From: Actinomycetota bacterium
Lineage (GTDB): Bacteria > Actinomycetota > Thermoleophilia > Miltoncostaeales > Miltoncostaeaceae
Length of the DNA: 64,000 nt
Reading direction: 5' to 3'
Assembly: GCA_016870155.1 (NCBI GenBank)
Contig: VGCE01000002.1
Coordinates: forward strand, 1 to 64,000
This document shows, one piece after another, positions 43,702 through 51,696 of this stretch (the stretch's first letter is position 1; the number at the start of each line of letters is the position of its first letter). The translations under genes and the position numbers were made by a program. The notes beneath the pieces were generated by a model that saw only the letters and a list, made by a program, of their open reading frames with translations, ran no database searches and was not told where the DNA came from.

Positions 43702-43895
43702 CGGGTCTCCAGACCTGTGAGGGCAACCCCTCATAGGTCGAGGCCCAGAAGGAGCGGGAGGAGCGGGGAACTGCAGCCTCAGAGTCAACGATATGGCACG
43801 GTCGGCCGTACCACCGCGAGGAATGGGGCGACGCCCCCCGGCCCTCCACGGAGGAGGACGACGCCCGCGCTGCGTGCGCAGGTGGGGCGCCCCGA

Positions 43896-44135
43896 GATGG
43901 AGTTCCATGCCAACGCCCCCATCCACGGGGCGGCCAGCGAGGTGACCGTGCGGGTGTCGGCTGACAGCGACTCGGCTGACGTCGTGGTGGAGGTTGCCGA
44001 CAACGGCAGTGGCGTCAGCGAGGGTGCGCCCGGCCTCGGCAGTGCGGTGCCTACCGAGGCGACCGGGGTCGACTGGTCCATCGCACCGACTCCCACGGGG
44101 GGGGCGCCGAGGTGCGCGTCCGGATCACGGCCTGA
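43896..44135 (+). pseudogene. Remnant of a histidine-kinase-type ATPase (HATPase_c) domain
   Basis: The reading MEFHANAPIHGAASEVTV, then VVVEVADNGSGVSEG, PGLGSAV and a final GGAEVRVRIT is the shape of the end of a HATPase_c domain (N box, G1 box DxGxG, G2 box GLG). A run of eight G at 44097-44104 breaks the frame before the last strand; a two-base loss or one-base gain would let it end at the TGA at 44133. No dimerisation domain or upstream half is present, so this is a fragment about 80 codons long. Confidence 0.5.
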
Positions 44136-44167
44136 CCAGAGCCACAGTCGGCATAGTTGAGCGCGGA

Positions 44168-44266
44168 ATGCGTGAAGCGCTCGCGGCGTTCATCCAGTAC
44201 GAGCGCGAAGATGGCCGCGAGGTCCCCGCGCCTCGCAACCGCGCCGGGTACGTCACAGCGGGCTAG
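44168..44266 (+). pseudogene. Remnant of a HicB-family antitoxin C-terminus
   Basis: A 32-codon frame, MREALAAFIQYEREDG then REVPAPRNRAGYV, matches the C-terminal helix and the IPxPxxxA/GxYV tail of HicB antitoxins. The upstream in-frame codons (GLTRATVGIVERG) look like a decayed continuation, and no HicA toxin or complete HicB is present on either side. It lies 30 bp after the histidine-kinase remnant, forming a small patch of gene debris. Confidence 0.45.
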
Positions 44267-44272
44267 GAAAGG

Positions 44273-44302
44273 CGCGAGGGCGGCCCGAAGGCCGCCCTCG
44301 CG
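44273..44302 (-). terminator. Strong terminator hairpin after icd
   Basis: A perfect 13-bp stem (CGCGAGGGCGGCC and its complement) with a CGAA tetraloop lies 24 bp beyond the icd stop. On the minus strand it is followed by CCTTTCC. It is the strongest hairpin in the window. Confidence 0.65.
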
Positions 44303-44326
44303 GACACTCTCACATCGGTGAGGAGA

Positions 44327-45796
44327 TCAGTCCTCGCCCTGCGCCTTGGTGAAGCCGTCCTCGCCGTCGAAGCGCTGCAGCTTCTCGACGTGCGCCCACG
44401 TGTGCTCGGCGGCAACGGCCTGCAGCAGGTCGATGAGCTGGGCGTCGGAGAGCTCACCCGAGTCGTCGCGCAGCATGAAGCGGGCGCGCCATGCGTCGAC
44501 GGTGTCGGTGAGCACGTCGTTGGGCGGGTACACCATGGTGCCGCGGGAGTCGACCATCTTCAGGTAGAGGTCGCGGCCCTCGCAGATCTTCTCCATGCTC
44601 TGGCCGATCGACATCTTGTCGCCGGCCGACTCGATGAAGATGTCCACGCCGCACACCTGACGGGTCCTCGCCTTCACGTAGTCGGGGGCCGGGCCCAGGT
44701 CGGCCAGCTTGATCGGCTTGTAGTCGCGCACCTTCCAGTCCTTGGGCTTCTTGCCGAGGTTCTTGATGATCTCGTCGGTGTAGCCGATGGTGCCGGCCTG
44801 CTTCTCGTCGCCCACCACGTCGCGGGTCATGGCCTTGCCCTCCTCGAGGGTGGCGATGACGGCGTTCTCCATGAGGGCGGCCTCCTCGAACATGCCGAGG
44901 TGGCGCAGCATCATCACGCCCGAGAGGATCATGGCCGTCGGGTTGATGACGTTCTTGCCGGCGTACTTGGGCGCCGAGCCGTGCACGGCCTCGGCGATGA
45001 AGACGTCGCTGCCGATGTTGGCCGACGGCGCGAAGCCCAGGCCACCGATGAGCGCCGACGAGAGGTCGGACAGGATGTCGCCGTTCATGTTGGTGGTCAC
45101 CAGCACGCTGTACTGCTCGGGCAGCTTGACCAGCTGGTGGGCGGCGTTGTCGACGATGACGTGCCACGACTCGATGTCGTCGTACTCCGGCGCGATCTCC
45201 TCGAACACGCTCTTCAGCATGCCCTCGGTCATCTTCATGATGTTGGCCTTGGACATCGCCACGACCGACTCACGGCCCTCGGCGCGGGCGAGCTCGAACG
45301 CCAGGCGCACGATCTTCTCGGTGCCCTTGCGCGAGATGAGCTTGAGGCCCTCTGCGACACCCGGCGTGAGCATGTACTCGATGCCGGCGTAGAGGTCCTC
45401 GACGTTCTCACGCACGACCACGAGGTCGATGCCGCGGCCGCTGTAGGGGGTCTTCACGCCCGGGTACTCACGGGCGGGGCGGATGTTGCCGTAGGTCTCG
45501 AAGAGCTTGCGCAGCGTGACGTTGGCGCTCTTCTCGCCATATCCCACCGGCGTGCCGAGCGGGCCCTTCAGCACCACGCGGGTCTTGCGGATGGAGTCGA
45601 TGGTGTCCTGGCGGACGCCCGAGGGAAGGCCCTCGAGGAAGACACGCTCGCCTGCATGGCGCTCCTCCCACTCGATCGGGGCCCCGGTGGCCTCGATGAT
45701 GCGGACGGTCGAGTCCACGACCTCCGGGCCGATGCCGTCACCCGGGATGAGGGTTACGAGCGTCTTGCCCGACTCCGTTACGTGAAAGTTGCCCAA
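44327..45796 (-). CDS. icd: Isocitrate dehydrogenase (long, Thermus-like form)
   Basis: The enzyme decarboxylates isocitrate to 2-oxoglutarate in the TCA cycle. The 489-residue protein starts from TTG 45796, with GAGAGG 6 nt upstream. The IDH/IMDH core holds LIPGDGIGPEV, VRENVEDLYAGIEY, the metal/substrate aspartates in DNAAHQLVKLP and DILSDLSSALIGGLG, and EAVHGSAPKYAGKN. After about residue 345 an extra domain of about 145 residues follows, as in the Thermus-type enzyme. Cofactor choice cannot be settled by eye. A -10-like TATTCT lies at 45883-45888, leaving a leader of about 80 nt. Confidence 0.93.
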   Translation of the reverse strand: MGNFHVTESGKTLVTLIPGDGIGPEVVDSTVRIIEATGAPIEWEERHAGERVFLEGLPSGVRQDTIDSIRKTRVVLKGPLGTPVGYGEKSANVTLRKLFETYGNIRPAREYPGVKTPYSGRGIDLVVVRENVEDLYAGIEYMLTPGVAEGLKLISRKGTEKIVRLAFELARAEGRESVVAMSKANIMKMTEGMLKSVFEEIAPEYDDIESWHVIVDNAAHQLVKLPEQYSVLVTTNMNGDILSDLSSALIGGLGFAPSANIGSDVFIAEAVHGSAPKYAGKNVINPTAMILSGVMMLRHLGMFEEAALMENAVIATLEEGKAMTRDVVGDEKQAGTIGYTDEIIKNLGKKPKDWKVRDYKPIKLADLGPAPDYVKARTRQVCGVDIFIESAGDKMSIGQSMEKICEGRDLYLKMVDSRGTMVYPPNDVLTDTVDAWRARFMLRDDSGELSDAQLIDLLQAVAAEHTWAHVEKLQRFDGEDGFTKAQGED

Positions 45797-45882
45797 GGTG
45801 TGCCTCTCGTCGTCTTCCTGATGGCGCCGATGCGCCCCTCTGATGTGCCGGGCCGACCGATTCCCGGCCCAAAACCCGCGAA

Positions 45883-45888
45883 AGAATA
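45883..45888 (-). promoter_or_regulatory. Probable -10 box for icd
   Basis: TATTCT on the minus strand, in a locally A+T-rich stretch of the 151-bp divergent gap with the VOC gene, lies about 86 nt before the icd TTG start. The leader carries the GAGAGG ribosome-binding site. Confidence 0.4.
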
Positions 45889-45934
45889 GCCGCCCCCCGC
45901 AAGCACATGCCCATCGTTCGGTCGTGTGCGTCGG

Positions 45935-45940
45935 TAGCGT
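45935..45940 (+). promoter_or_regulatory. -10 box for the VOC gene
   Basis: TAGCGT ends 7 nt before the ATG at 45948 with no Shine-Dalgarno sequence between, another instance of the leaderless spacing. Confidence 0.45.
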
Positions 45941-45947
45941 GCAGGGC

Positions 45948-46499
45948 ATGTCCGAACTCGACCATGTGGTGTGGGCCGTGCCCTCCATCCGCGACGCGGC
46001 CGACGGCGTCCTGCAGCGCTGCGGGCTGCGTGCGCTGCCTGGCGGCGTGCACCCCGCATGGGGCACGCGCAACGCCGTGATCCCCCTGGATGGCGCCTAC
46101 CTCGAGCTGGTGGAGGTGGCCGACCCGGATGCCCCCCGCGTGGGCTTCACCGCACGCGTGGCCGAGGTGGCCGAGGCCGGCGGGGGGCTCGCTATGTGGT
46201 GCGAGCGAGTGGATGACATCGCGGCTGAGGCCGCCGTGCGGGGGTACGAGGTGGTGCCTGGTGCGCGCACGAACGACGACGGATCGCAGCTGCGGTGGCA
46301 GCTTGCCGGCATCGCGCAAGCCAGTGCCACGCCGGTTCTCCCCTTCCTCATCCAGTGGGACGACCCCGCAACGATGCCGGGGGCGATCGTCGTGGACCAC
46401 CCCTGCGGGGCGATCGAGCGCGTACACCTGGACGTGGGCCCGCATGGGCCGAAGGACCTGCGCATCACCACGGCCAGCGGGGAGACCGTGCTTCGCTGA
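45948..46499 (+). CDS. VOC (glyoxalase-like) family protein
   Basis: A 183-residue protein of the Glyoxalase_3-like group: MSELDHVVWAVPSI at the start, GTRNAVIPLDGAYLELVEV in the first half, and a second half (RWQLAGI ... PFLIQWDD ... ERVHLDVG). The His and Glu of the first half and the acidic second half fit a metal-binding VOC fold. The substrate is unknown. It is monocistronic and converges on yqeY with 21 bp between. Confidence 0.75.
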   Translation: MSELDHVVWAVPSIRDAADGVLQRCGLRALPGGVHPAWGTRNAVIPLDGAYLELVEVADPDAPRVGFTARVAEVAEAGGGLAMWCERVDDIAAEAAVRGYEVVPGARTNDDGSQLRWQLAGIAQASATPVLPFLIQWDDPATMPGAIVVDHPCGAIERVHLDVGPHGPKDLRITTASGETVLR

Positions 46500-46520
46500 G
46501 CGGGCGTGCGGCTTGGCGCG

Positions 46521-46967
46521 TCAGCCGCCCAGGCGGTCCTTCACCGTGGCGCTCACCACGCCGCCCTCGGCCTGGCCGCCGGTGCGGGCCATCACGGCCT
46601 TGATCACCGTGCCCATGTCCTTCATCGACGACGCCCCGGTCTCGGCGATGACCTTGTCGATTATGGCGTCGAGCTGGGCCTCGTCCATCTCGGGGGGCAG
46701 GTAGACGGTGAGGATCACCAGCTCGGCCTCCTCCTTGGTGGCCAGGTCCTCGCGGCCGGCGGCGCGGAACTGCTCGATGCTTTCTTTGTGCTGCTTGGCG
46801 ATGGAGCGCACCACCTTTATCTCGTCCTGCTGGTCGAGGTCAGCCCTCTTCTCGATGCGGGCGTTCTTGAGGGCCGCGAGCACGCGGCGCACCACGCCGA
46901 GGACGTCCTTCTCCCCCGCCCTCATGGCGGCTTTCATGTCGTCCGTCAGGCGCTGCTCCAAGCTCAT
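46521..46967 (-). CDS. yqeY: GatB/YqeY domain protein
   Basis: A 148-residue YqeY family protein: MSLEQRLTDDMKAAMRAGEK, LKNARIEKR, then YLPPEMDEAQLDAII and DMGTVIKAVM, the typical helical plus tail arrangement related to the GatB C-terminal domain. Its role is not settled; a link to amidotransferase or tRNA handling is inferred from the family. It follows gcvH by 9 bp in the same direction. Confidence 0.9.
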   Translation of the reverse strand: MSLEQRLTDDMKAAMRAGEKDVLGVVRRVLAALKNARIEKRADLDQQDEIKVVRSIAKQHKESIEQFRAAGREDLATKEEAELVILTVYLPPEMDEAQLDAIIDKVIAETGASSMKDMGTVIKAVMARTGGQAEGGVVSATVKDRLGG

Positions 46968-46976
46968 GCGCGCACC

Positions 46977-47375
46977 CTAGGCCGAGAGGCCCGCGATGTA
47001 GCCGCGGTAGCCCGGCTCGTCCATGAGGGCGTCGAGCTCAGACGGGTCGGAGAGGCGCACCGTGATGAGCCAGCCGTCGCCGTAGGGGTCGCTGTTAACC
47101 AGCTCGGGGGCGTCGCTGACCTTGTCGTTGACCGCGATGACCTCGCCGGATGCCGGGGCGATGATGTCGCTCACGGCCTTCACGCTCTCGAGCTCGCCGT
47201 ATGAACTGCCGGCGGTGACGGTGTCGCCCACCGCGGGCGGGTCGTAGAAGACCACCTCGCCCAGGGCGTCCTGGGCGTACCAGGTGATGCCGAAGGTGGC
47301 CTCGTCGCCATCCACCCGCGCCCAGTCGTGCTCGGGGTGGTAGCGCAGCTTTGCGGGATAGGTCTCGTCGCTCAC
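46977..47375 (-). CDS. gcvH: Glycine cleavage system H protein
   Basis: The lipoyl carrier of the glycine cleavage system. The 132-residue protein has the lipoylation site ESVKAVSD (K66), GDTVTAGSSYGELES and NSDPYGDGWLI. The GTG at 47375 overlaps the gcvT stop (GTGA). No gcvP is present in the window, so the glycine decarboxylase must be encoded elsewhere. Confidence 0.95.
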   Translation of the reverse strand: MSDETYPAKLRYHPEHDWARVDGDEATFGITWYAQDALGEVVFYDPPAVGDTVTAGSSYGELESVKAVSDIIAPASGEVIAVNDKVSDAPELVNSDPYGDGWLITVRLSDPSELDALMDEPGYRGYIAGLSA

Positions 47376-48475
47376 GAGTGATGCTCCTTGCGCGGTGATG
47401 AATCGACCATCGGCAGGGTGACCACCTCTGCCGCCTTCGGCTTTCCTCGCACGTCCACCTCGAGGCGCGTGCCCCGCTCGGCGTGCTCAGAGGAAACGTA
47501 CGCGAGTCCGGCGCCCACGCCGAGCGACGGCGAGAGGGTGCCGCTGGTGACCACGCCGACGGGCTGGCCGTCCACCAGCACGGGGCAGCCGCCGCGGGGG
47601 ATGCCCTTCTCGGTGAGCACGATCCCGACGAGCTTCTCGGGGGTGCCCTCGGCCGCCTCGCGCTGCATGCGCTCCGCCCCGGGGAACCCGCCGTGCTTGA
47701 GGTCGCAGGCCCACTTGAGGCCGGCGGGGATCGGCGTGCGCTCGCGCGAGAGCTCGTTGCCGTAGAGCGGGTAGCCCATCTCAAGCCGAAGGGTGTCGCG
47801 GGCGCCGAGGCCCGTGGCGTCGGGGCGGTCGGGGGTGCCCATGAGGGCGTCCCATACCGCGGGGGCGTCGGCGGCATCGCACATGATCTCCACCCCGGGC
47901 TCGCCGGTGTAGCCGGTGCGTGCCACCAGGCATGGCACGCCCGCCACGTGGGCCTCGGTGGCCTCCATGTACTGCAGCGAGAAGGGCTCGGGCGATGCCA
48001 CGGGCGTGAGGGCCCCGGTCCAGGCCGGGCCCTGCAGGGCCAGCATGCCGACGTCGGGCGAGCGGTTGATCACCTCGATGCCGGCGGGGGCCATGCCTGA
48101 GATGCGGTCCCAGCAGGCCCCGATGTTGGAGGCGTTCACCACAAGCAGGAAGCGGTCGAGCAGCGCGTAGGCGAGGAGGTCGTCGATCACCCCGCCGTCG
48201 TCGTCGGGCAGCAAGGTGTACTGCGCCTGCCCCGGGCCGATGCGCGTGACATCATTGGTGAGCGTGGCCTGCAGGAAGTCGCGTGCCCCCTGCCCCATCA
48301 CCTCGATCTGCCCCATGTGAGATACGTCGAACAGGCCGCAGCGCTCGCGCACCGCAAGGTGCTCGGCCCGCACGCCCAGATACTCCACGGGCATCTCCCA
48401 GCCCGCGAAGTCCACGATCTTCGCACCCGCCGCCGCATGGGCGTCGTAGAGGGCCGTCCTTCGGAGGTCGCTCAC
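47372..48475 (-). CDS. gcvT: Aminomethyltransferase (glycine cleavage T protein)
   Basis: GcvT transfers the aminomethyl carbon to tetrahydrofolate. The 367-residue protein starts [21 protein letters not shown] and has [35 protein letters not shown] and [11 protein letters not shown]. The GTG at 48475 is preferred over the one at 48499: it gives the family N-terminus and has TAGAGT 7 nt upstream. The palindrome at 48511-48577 lies just upstream of the promoter. Confidence 0.94.
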   Translation of the reverse strand: MSDLRRTALYDAHAAAGAKIVDFAGWEMPVEYLGVRAEHLAVRERCGLFDVSHMGQIEVMGQGARDFLQATLTNDVTRIGPGQAQYTLLPDDDGGVIDDLLAYALLDRFLLVVNASNIGACWDRISGMAPAGIEVINRSPDVGMLALQGPAWTGALTPVASPEPFSLQYMEATEAHVAGVPCLVARTGYTGEPGVEIMCDAADAPAVWDALMGTPDRPDATGLGARDTLRLEMGYPLYGNELSRERTPIPAGLKWACDLKHGGFPGAERMQREAAEGTPEKLVGIVLTEKGIPRGGCPVLVDGQPVGVVTSGTLSPSLGVGAGLAYVSSEHAERGTRLEVDVRGKPKAAEVVTLPMVDSSPRKEHHS

Positions 48476-48482
48476 GCGCGGG

Positions 48483-48488
48483 ACTCTA
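48483..48488 (-). promoter_or_regulatory. -10 box for leaderless gcvT
   Basis: TAGAGT on the minus strand ends 7 nt before the GTG of gcvT. There is no glycine-riboswitch leader, because the transcript would start at the codon. Confidence 0.5.
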
Positions 48489-48510
48489 CGCAGCGACACG
48501 GAGCCTGCGG

Positions 48511-48577
48511 CCCGGTGTCAGGCACTTAACCGAGCCGCGCGCACGGCGCGATGCTCGGTTAAGTGCCTGACACCGGG
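48511..48577. repeat. Perfect 24-bp palindrome (REP-like) after ftsZ
   Basis: Arms 48511-48534 and 48554-48577 are exact reverse complements (outer part CCCGGTGTCAGGCACTTAA), with a 19-nt GC-rich spacer. It begins 5 bp after the ftsZ stop. The outer core GGTGTCAGGCAC recurs four times at the murC/murB junction. It may act as a terminator or mRNA stabiliser for the dcw/ftsZ transcript, but the core also resembles palindromic REP elements moved by Y1 (TnpA_REP) transposases. No such transposase is in the window. Confidence 0.75.
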
Positions 48578-48582
48578 GTTGG

Positions 48583-49665
48583 CTAGCTGTCCTTCAGGAA
48601 GCTCGGCACGTCGAGGGCGTCGCCGCTGTCGAACGACGGGCGCTCGCGGCGGGGCTCGCTTGCGCGCTCGCGGCCAAAGGCCGGACGGTCGCGCTCGGCG
48701 CGGCGGCGCACGATGTCCCTGGCGCCGTCGTCGAAGCCCGTGGCGATCACCGTCACGCGCACGTCGTCGCCCAGGGTGTCGTCCACCACGGTGCCGAAGA
48801 TCACGTTGCAATCCGGGTCGGCGGCCTCGCGCACCACGGTGGCGGCCTCGTCCACCTCGAACAGGCCGAGGTCCTTGGTGCCGGCGATCGAGAGGATCAC
48901 CCCGGTGGCGCCCTTCATGTTGGTCTCGAGCAGCGGCGACGACGTGGCCGCGCGCGCGGCCTCGGTGGCGCGGTTCTCGCCGGCGGCGATGCCGATGCCC
49001 ATGAGCGACGACCCGGCACCGCTCATGATGGTGCGCACGTCGGCGAAGTCGAGGTTGATGAGCCCGGGCACCGTGATGAGGTCGGTGATGCCCTGCACAC
49101 CCTGGCGCAGCACATCATCGGCCATGTTGAACGCCTCGGTGATGGGCGTGTTGCGGTCGACGATCTCGAGCAGGCGGTCGTTCGGGATGACGATGACCGA
49201 ATCCACCTGTTGGCGCAGCAGGTCGATGCCCTCGTCGGCACGGCGCGTGCGCTGGCGGCCCTCGAAGGCGAATGGCTTGGTGACCACGCCCACGGTGAGG
49301 GCGCCCTGCTCGCGCGATATCTGGGCGATCACGGGCGCGGCGCCCGTGCCGGTGCCGCCGCCCTCGCCGGCGGTGACGAACACCATGTCGGCGCCGCGCA
49401 CGGCCTCCTTGAGCTCCTCGCGGCTCTCCTCGGCGGCCTCGCGGCCGATGCGGGGCTCGGCGCCGGCGCCGAGGCCCCGGGTGATGGTGCCGCCGATGTG
49501 GATCTTCACGTCGGCGTCGCAGCCGGTGAGCGCCTGGGCGTCGGTGTTGACGGCGATGAACTCCACGCCGCGCACGCCATGGTCGATCATGCGGTTGACG
49601 GCGTTGGAACCTCCGCCGCCCACGCCGACGACCTTGATCACCGCCAGGTAGTTGCTGCTCTCCAC
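48583..49665 (-). CDS. ftsZ: Cell division GTPase FtsZ
   Basis: FtsZ polymerises into the division ring. The 360-residue protein has the tubulin signature GGGTGTGAA (102-110), NTDAQAL, the T7 loop NLDFADV and the conserved C-terminal peptide [10 protein letters not shown] after a short Arg/Glu-rich linker. The GTG at 49665 follows GGAGGA by 8 nt. Its own promoter lies at 49742-49770. A perfect palindrome follows the stop. FtsA and SepF genes are not adjacent in this window. Confidence 0.97.
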   Translation of the reverse strand: MESSNYLAVIKVVGVGGGGSNAVNRMIDHGVRGVEFIAVNTDAQALTGCDADVKIHIGGTITRGLGAGAEPRIGREAAEESREELKEAVRGADMVFVTAGEGGGTGTGAAPVIAQISREQGALTVGVVTKPFAFEGRQRTRRADEGIDLLRQQVDSVIVIPNDRLLEIVDRNTPITEAFNMADDVLRQGVQGITDLITVPGLINLDFADVRTIMSGAGSSLMGIGIAAGENRATEAARAATSSPLLETNMKGATGVILSIAGTKDLGLFEVDEAATVVREAADPDCNVIFGTVVDDTLGDDVRVTVIATGFDDGARDIVRRRAERDRPAFGRERASEPRRERPSFDSGDALDVPSFLKDS

Positions 49666-49741
49666 GACCCTGGTCCTCCTCGGGTACTCCGGATTCCCCA
49701 ACGCACGTTGCAGGGGGCTTGCAGACGTTTCGTCCGTTGCG

Positions 49742-49770
49742 ACCCTAATCCTCCCCGTAGATGGGGTCAA
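49742..49770 (-). promoter_or_regulatory. Promoter of ftsZ
   Basis: On the minus strand TTGACC (49765-49770) and TAGGGT (49742-49747) are separated by exactly 17 bp, a good sigma-70-type arrangement and the best full promoter in the window. It would give a leader of about 70 nt with the GGAGGA ribosome-binding site of ftsZ. Confidence 0.65.
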
Positions 49771-49803
49771 CCGCGGGTTGAGGCCGTGGGCGATGCCGCG
49801 TCC

Positions 49804-49828
49804 AACCCTCAACCAGAGGCTGAGGGTT
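49804..49828 (-). terminator. Hairpin after ftsQ
   Basis: AACCCTCA and TGAGGGTT form a perfect 8-bp stem with a 9-nt loop that begins inside the ftsQ stop codon region. On the minus strand the stem is followed by GGACG rather than T-rich sequence, so it may be an attenuator or 3'-end protector rather than a full terminator. Confidence 0.5.
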
Positions 49829-50718
49829 TACCCGGTGGTGTCCGAACCGCCGGTGGTGTCCGTGCCGCCCGTGGTGTCGGTGCCCCCGGTGGTGGACGTG
49901 CCATCGGCGCCCTCGATGGTGCGCACCACCTTCGAGCCCAGCATGGGCCGGCGGGGGTTGGAGATGTCGAGGTAGGCGGCCCTGGCCAGCACGGCGGGGT
50001 CGGCCTGCGACAGCACCGCGGCCAGCGCCTGGGCCTTCTCGGCCAGCTGACCGGGCGCGCCGATGCGCAGTTCGAGGCTATTGGCGAGGGCGGCGAACAG
50101 GCGCCCGTCGGAGTACCGCAGGTTTCGCAGGCGACCCGCCACCTCGGGCGGCAGCCAGCCGATGAACAGCAGCGCGGCCCTCTCGCCCGGGGCGGCGAGC
50201 ACCCCGCCGGGCGGCAGGGCCTTCACGCGGATCACCGGAAGGCCCGCCGTGGCATCGGCCCTGCCCATCAGCTGTCCGGATGGCGAGATCAGATACCTGC
50301 CCCCGGAGTCCACCGCCAGGATCGCCACCGGCTCGCCCATGGTCACATCGACGGTGATCGACCGCGGCCAATCGCGCGTGACCTTCACATCGATGATGCC
50401 CGGGAACCGCGTGAGGGCACGGCGCATGTCTCCCACGGGCACGCGCACCATGCTGCCGGTGCCTGCCACCAGCTCGGCGGTCTCCTGCACGGCGGCCGTG
50501 TCGGGGCCGGTATAGCCGTCGACGGTGACGTCCGAGATTCCGCATACCGGGCCGCTGACGATCCACAGCGCCAGCAGCAGCACGCCCACGGTGACCACCA
50601 GCCAGTAGGTGATGCCGCGCACCGCACGGTTGCGCACCACCGCCGATGCGCGATCCGCCGTGCTGGGCGGCCGGGGCTTGCGGGGGCGACTCGGCCTGCC
50701 GGGCCCACCCGTGGACAC
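49828..50718 (-). CDS. ftsQ: Cell division protein FtsQ
   Basis: A 296-residue bitopic membrane protein of the divisome. It has a basic Pro-rich cytoplasmic tail, a transmembrane helix at about 36-56 (YWLVVTVGVLLLALWIV), a POTRA domain (about 60-130) and the FtsQ beta domain. The C-terminus ends in a low-complexity tail made of GGTDTT units encoded by 18-bp tandem repeats. The GTG at 50718 abuts the murB stop with no gap. Confidence 0.93.
   Translation of the reverse strand: MSTGGPGRPSRPRKPRPPSTADRASAVVRNRAVRGITYWLVVTVGVLLLALWIVSGPVCGISDVTVDGYTGPDTAAVQETAELVAGTGSMVRVPVGDMRRALTRFPGIIDVKVTRDWPRSITVDVTMGEPVAILAVDSGGRYLISPSGQLMGRADATAGLPVIRVKALPPGGVLAAPGERAALLFIGWLPPEVAGRLRNLRYSDGRLFAALANSLELRIGAPGQLAEKAQALAAVLSQADPAVLARAAYLDISNPRRPMLGSKVVRTIEGADGTSTTGGTDTTGGTDTTGGSDTTG
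49836..49902 (-). repeat. 18-bp tandem repeat at the end of ftsQ
   Basis: Nearly four copies of an 18-bp unit encode the peptide tail GGTDTT repeated at the FtsQ C-terminus. Period and codon frame match, so unit number can change without a frameshift. The tail probably projects outside the cell. Confidence 0.7.
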
Positions 50719-51696
50719 CTAGGCGATCTCCGCCAGCGGCGGGGCGCCGATGCCCCACTCGGGATGCAGATAGCGCACCTCGGCATGCAGCACCGGGCCG
50801 CCGGCATCGCGCACGCGGCGGCGGGCCTCGTCCATGAGGGCGATCACATCGCGCGCCGAGGCGTGGGGGCCGGCCTCGATGAAGTTGGCGTGCACCGGCG
50901 AAATGCGGGCACCGCCGATGGCGTGTCCCTTGAGGCCCGTGGCCTCGATGAGCCTGCCCGCGGAGTCGCCCTCGGGGTTGGTGAACACGCTGCCGAAGGT
51001 GCGCACCCCCTGCGGCTGGGTGGATCGCCGGTGCGCGCGCAGCTCGCTGAGGCGGTCGCGGATGGCATCCGTAACACCCGGCTGCAACAGGAACCCCACG
51101 GCCGCCACCACCTGGTCACCCTGCACCGACGTGGTGCGGTAGCCCATCGCCAGGTCGTCGCGGCCCACCTTGCGGCGCCCCGAGGCATCGCACACCACGG
51201 CCCAGGCGAGCACCTGCGAGAGGTCCGAAGAGTACGCGCCGGCGTTCATGGCCACCGCGCCGCCCACGGTGCCGGGGATGCTGGCGCCGAACTCCAGGCC
51301 CGCCAGCCCCGCGGCGGCGGCGCGCTGCACCGCGCGCGGCAACGACGCTCCTCCCCCGCACCACAGCGTGCGCTCGCCGCGCACCGAGATGGACGACAGC
51401 CGCCCGGCCAGGCGGATGACCAGCCCGCGGAACCCGGCGTCGTCCACGATGAGGTTGGACCCCTTGCCCACCACCGCCACGGGTGCACCCTCGCCGGCCG
51501 CCCACGCAAGCGCGCGCGTGACCGCCGCGAACGACGTGCACGTGGCAAGCGCGTCGGCAGGCCCGCCCACGCGGATGCTGGTGAGCGGCGCCAGCGGGGC
51601 ATCGCGCTGCACCGGGGCCGGGGTGTCAGGCACCGGGGCCGGGGTGTCAGGCACCGGGGCCGAGGTGTCAGGCACCGGGGCCGAGGTGTCAGGCAC
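50719..51696 (-). CDS. murB: UDP-N-acetylenolpyruvoylglucosamine reductase
   Basis: MurB reduces the enolpyruvyl intermediate to UDP-MurNAc using FAD and NADPH. Conserved parts are LTSIRVGGPAD, GKGSNLIVDD, GASIPGTVGGAVAMNAGAY, the catalytic Ser region GSVFTNPEGDSAG and EVRYLHPEWG. The N-terminus before PLAPLTS is a run of VPDT(S/P)AP units from a 21-bp repeat, each unit starting with a GTG. I give the outermost GTG (51696, 325 residues), which overlaps murC by 8 bp; GTGs at 51675, 51654, 51633 and 51612 are equally in frame. Confidence 0.9.
   Translation of the reverse strand: MPDTSAPVPDTSAPVPDTPAPVPDTPAPVQRDAPLAPLTSIRVGGPADALATCTSFAAVTRALAWAAGEGAPVAVVGKGSNLIVDDAGFRGLVIRLAGRLSSISVRGERTLWCGGGASLPRAVQRAAAAGLAGLEFGASIPGTVGGAVAMNAGAYSSDLSQVLAWAVVCDASGRRKVGRDDLAMGYRTTSVQGDQVVAAVGFLLQPGVTDAIRDRLSELRAHRRSTQPQGVRTFGSVFTNPEGDSAGRLIEATGLKGHAIGGARISPVHANFIEAGPHASARDVIALMDEARRRVRDAGGPVLHAEVRYLHPEWGIGAPPLAEIA

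Noticed and set aside
49666-49827. A small gene between ftsQ and ftsZ
   Set aside because: The 162-bp gap has no frame with a start signal; a hairpin and a promoter account for it.
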